Shown in pieces: positions 63,501-64,000 of a stretch of 64,000 bases of DNA (the first letter of the stretch is position 1; every line of letters starts with the position of its first letter). The notes under the pieces are model-generated. The model searched no databases. It had not been told where the DNA came from and saw only the letters and a list, made by a program, of their open reading frames with translations. The stretch covers positions 372,001-436,000 of the forward strand of contig OZ246981.1 in assembly GCA_965232455.1 (NCBI GenBank), given 5' to 3'. The translations under genes and the position numbers were made by a program. The stretch comes from JBFGFX01 sp965232455. GTDB lineage: Bacteria; Pseudomonadota; Gammaproteobacteria; Steroidobacterales; Woeseiaceae.

Positions 63501-63718
63501 GAAACGACCGTCCGTTGGCATCCTGGTACGATGCCTACGGGCAGCTCGACGCTTCCGTGACCTGGGACATACTGGATAATTTCTCCCTGGTCGCCGAAGC
63601 GATCAACATCACCGAAGAGGACATCACCCGTTACACGGAGTTCGAGAACCAGTTCCGGAGTTTCAATTCACAGGAAGCCCGTTACATCCTCGGCGTGAAC
63701 TTCCGCTTCGGGCAGTGA
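60548..63718 (+). CDS. TonB-dependent receptor for cello-oligosaccharides (Xanthomonas/Caulobacter type)
   Basis: 1056 residues from ATG 60548 with a G-rich Shine-Dalgarno close ahead; upstream in-frame ATGs lie in the promoter. Signal peptide ends at GMAQTT (~38-40). TonB-box-like EEIIVRGVRSS, then a plug with the subfamily pattern MPDQNIAESLQRLTGVQIDR and EGTRVRIRGL, and a barrel ending NFRFGQ. This is the large receptor type used for plant sugars. Shared LacI operators link it to the symporter/GH94/GH9 genes, so it should import cello-oligosaccharides across the outer membrane. Confidence 0.93.
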   Translation: MLIRNSANPQEQHPKRFKKSLLASAVSSCLLGSTAGMAQTTEIPAELEEIIVRGVRSSLERSVDIKRDAQQIVESVTADDIGKMPDQNIAESLQRLTGVQIDRNGGEGTRVRIRGLSQNLTLLNGETFFTGLEYFQLGENRTEFKDSLEGVPAELLGGVDVFKSPTASMVEGGIGGSVNLKTYDAFGLREPLIAGNVKSNYGTDAEEVQPQGAVVLGNNWNDRFAAILSFSMNDRTVHVDESQNINRQPWSFITLDDGGTPDEASDDVAFIAPGIHYVSDGEAERQRVGGSLSLQWRPTESLDLGLDWFHSELEIDTRLYTVKYDISLSGASLDESQPFNIDQNNVLTSGTFNQPAAETNTARQIANIDTDNVRLTARFDNSGRWRFGGELAFSDSTLENDAAFSDSRFTPYSVTTWTGNGPTGWEHTVNNAVAGDGGNRPYTFQTGDLPTVTLLDETPLQDPRFLNFKSHWALGDRADNEFYSARGDAEFDLEFGDIKTVKFGFRLANSEIDFMEGRYLTDLSQNGATLAGFDPANPVPDGNPGVPATIGYDLRAMVGDAGCGALSGDQCDIDGDGLDDNQLFGPYGYFLDPAIGDKAYDVTTSDGTPLFEALYGIAGGGRFGGSPGVMPWSTYTSDPNRAVAINDFFPSGGFISNALFDDARRMGNPRQWIDSIAPGSPVGFFTEPLESWNAEEETLAFYGQIDVEGQSIPYDLNLGLRVVETEVTITGAETTADARLWGTDSWNGSFRDFNLVTTENSYWDVLPSLNFSLDMTDQQKLRFAVARVISRPNLQQLGKGFAKQFVRDEDCDCFVFTGGSAGNPELEPFRATQADVSYEWYFGDVGLFAVGAFFKSVESFTATQTTVEEHPDDSLLGFGLGGVSRPFNGAGGSIKGVEIAFQKAFDNGFGFATNYTFSDSETDLSSLTQNNLPIPGVSEHAFNVIGFYESETVSARIAYTWRDEYLSPDGTFQGVPGLTDQFGDGNDRPLASWYDAYGQLDASVTWDILDNFSLVAEAINITEEDITRYTEFENQFRSFNSQEARYILGVNFRFGQ

Positions 63719-63725
63719 TGAGCCG

Positions 63726-63767
63726 GGCCGTCGCGGGACACCGTTCGTCCCGTGACGGCCAGTTTAT
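63726..63767 (+). terminator. Hairpin after the TonB receptor
   Basis: GGCCGTC-G-CGGGAC, loop ACCGTTC, GTCCCG-T-GACGGCC (one G-T pair), followed by AGTTTATT. It probably ends the receptor transcript and separates it from the halogenase-like gene. Confidence 0.6.
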
Positions 63768-63805
63768 TCGCGCAAACCCGGCCGTGATCCGCTAGTCTGT
63801 ATCAC

Positions 63806-64000
63806 GTGGACGATCCGAATCGAATACGGTCCGTGGCCATCGTCGGCGGTGGCACCGCCGGCTGGATTACCGCCGCGGTGCTCGCCCGTGTGTTTCGGAA
63901 CGGAACCCCGAAGGTCCAGCTCGTTGAATCGTCTCAGATCGGAACTGTCGGCGTTGGAGAGGCCACGGTTCCGCCGATCGTCGCGTTCATCAAATTCCTG
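63806..64000 (+). CDS. Tryptophan halogenase-family flavoprotein, N-terminal part
   Basis: Cut by the right edge; 65 residues visible from GTG 63806. It shows the FAD-binding VAIVGGGTAGWITAAVLAR and the family motif VGVGEATVPPI, typical of the PrnA-like tryptophan halogenase family. Members next to TonB receptors in Xanthomonas/Caulobacter-type bacteria are frequent and usually of unknown substrate. The catalytic Lys lies beyond the window, so halogenation is not shown. Confidence 0.85.
   Translation, partial: MDDPNRIRSVAIVGGGTAGWITAAVLARVFRNGTPKVQLVESSQIGTVGVGEATVPPIVAFIKFL

Noticed and set aside
1..64000. tRNA genes, CRISPR arrays, insertion sequences, phage genes or attachment sites
   Set aside because: No cloverleaf-like sequences, regularly spaced repeats, transposase, integrase or phage structural genes were seen on either strand.

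Overview
The window is about 60% GC, densely coded and free of tRNA, rRNA, insertion sequences and CRISPR arrays. Gene families point to a free-living, probably marine or sediment gammaproteobacterium: a secreted catalase-peroxidase, a GlyGly-CTERM protein, DUF6502/DUF5666/DUF3187 proteins, Xanthomonas/Caulobacter-type TonB receptors, a PnuT thiamine salvage operon and a Na+ symporter with a DUF4212 partner. A Woeseiales/Chromatiales-like host is a guess, not something the sequence proves. GTG and TTG starts are common.

Layout. 1-11.6 kb: acyl-CoA catabolism. It holds the end of a fused isobutyryl-CoA mutase, a membrane peroxiredoxin, hotdog thioesterase, SDR, alpha-methylacyl-CoA racemase, a TetR regulator with its own promoter and palindrome, thiolase, FadJ-like protein, crotonase, acyl-CoA dehydrogenase and 3-hydroxyisobutyrate-dehydrogenase-like protein. 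12.0-15.9 kb: a TPP riboswitch followed by four thiamine uptake genes (TonB receptor, YkoF-like protein, PnuT, kinase-like protein). 16-28.7 kb: mixed metabolic and stress genes, namely glyoxalase II, histidine phosphatase, a candidate structured RNA with a strong terminator, an orphan Mo-hydroxylase large subunit, periplasmic KatG behind a 30-bp palindrome, haloalkane dehalogenase, DUF4212 plus symporter, CDF transporter and Hpt.

28.8-34.6 kb (minus strand): a compact seven-gene cell-envelope operon that I do not recognise as any described system. It encodes an exported helical protein, a lipoprotein, a MotA/TolQ/ExbB-like channel, an ExbD-like anchor with a TonB-like proline-rich spacer, a large exported protein, a membrane protein with a SPOR-like end, and a lytic transglycosylase. 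It looks like a proton-motive-force-driven machine tied to peptidoglycan remodelling. This is the best candidate for an undescribed system.

34.8-52.8 kb: mtnBDC methionine salvage, two amidohydrolase-fold enzymes, GDSL hydrolase, alkaline phosphatase lipoprotein, two S9 peptidase lipoproteins, and surface proteins (DUF3187, DUF6502-DUF5666, a solenoid GlyGly-CTERM protein). 52.8-64 kb: a cello-oligosaccharide locus with a LacI regulator, SSS symporter, GH94 cellobiose phosphorylase, GH9 lipoprotein and TonB receptor, then the start of a tryptophan-halogenase-like gene. The 14-bp palindrome TGACAACGATGTCA occurs once before the symporter and twice on the receptor promoter, which ties both units to the LacI protein. 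The expected route is outer-membrane import, GH9 trimming in the periplasm, Na+-coupled import, and phosphorolysis in the cytoplasm.
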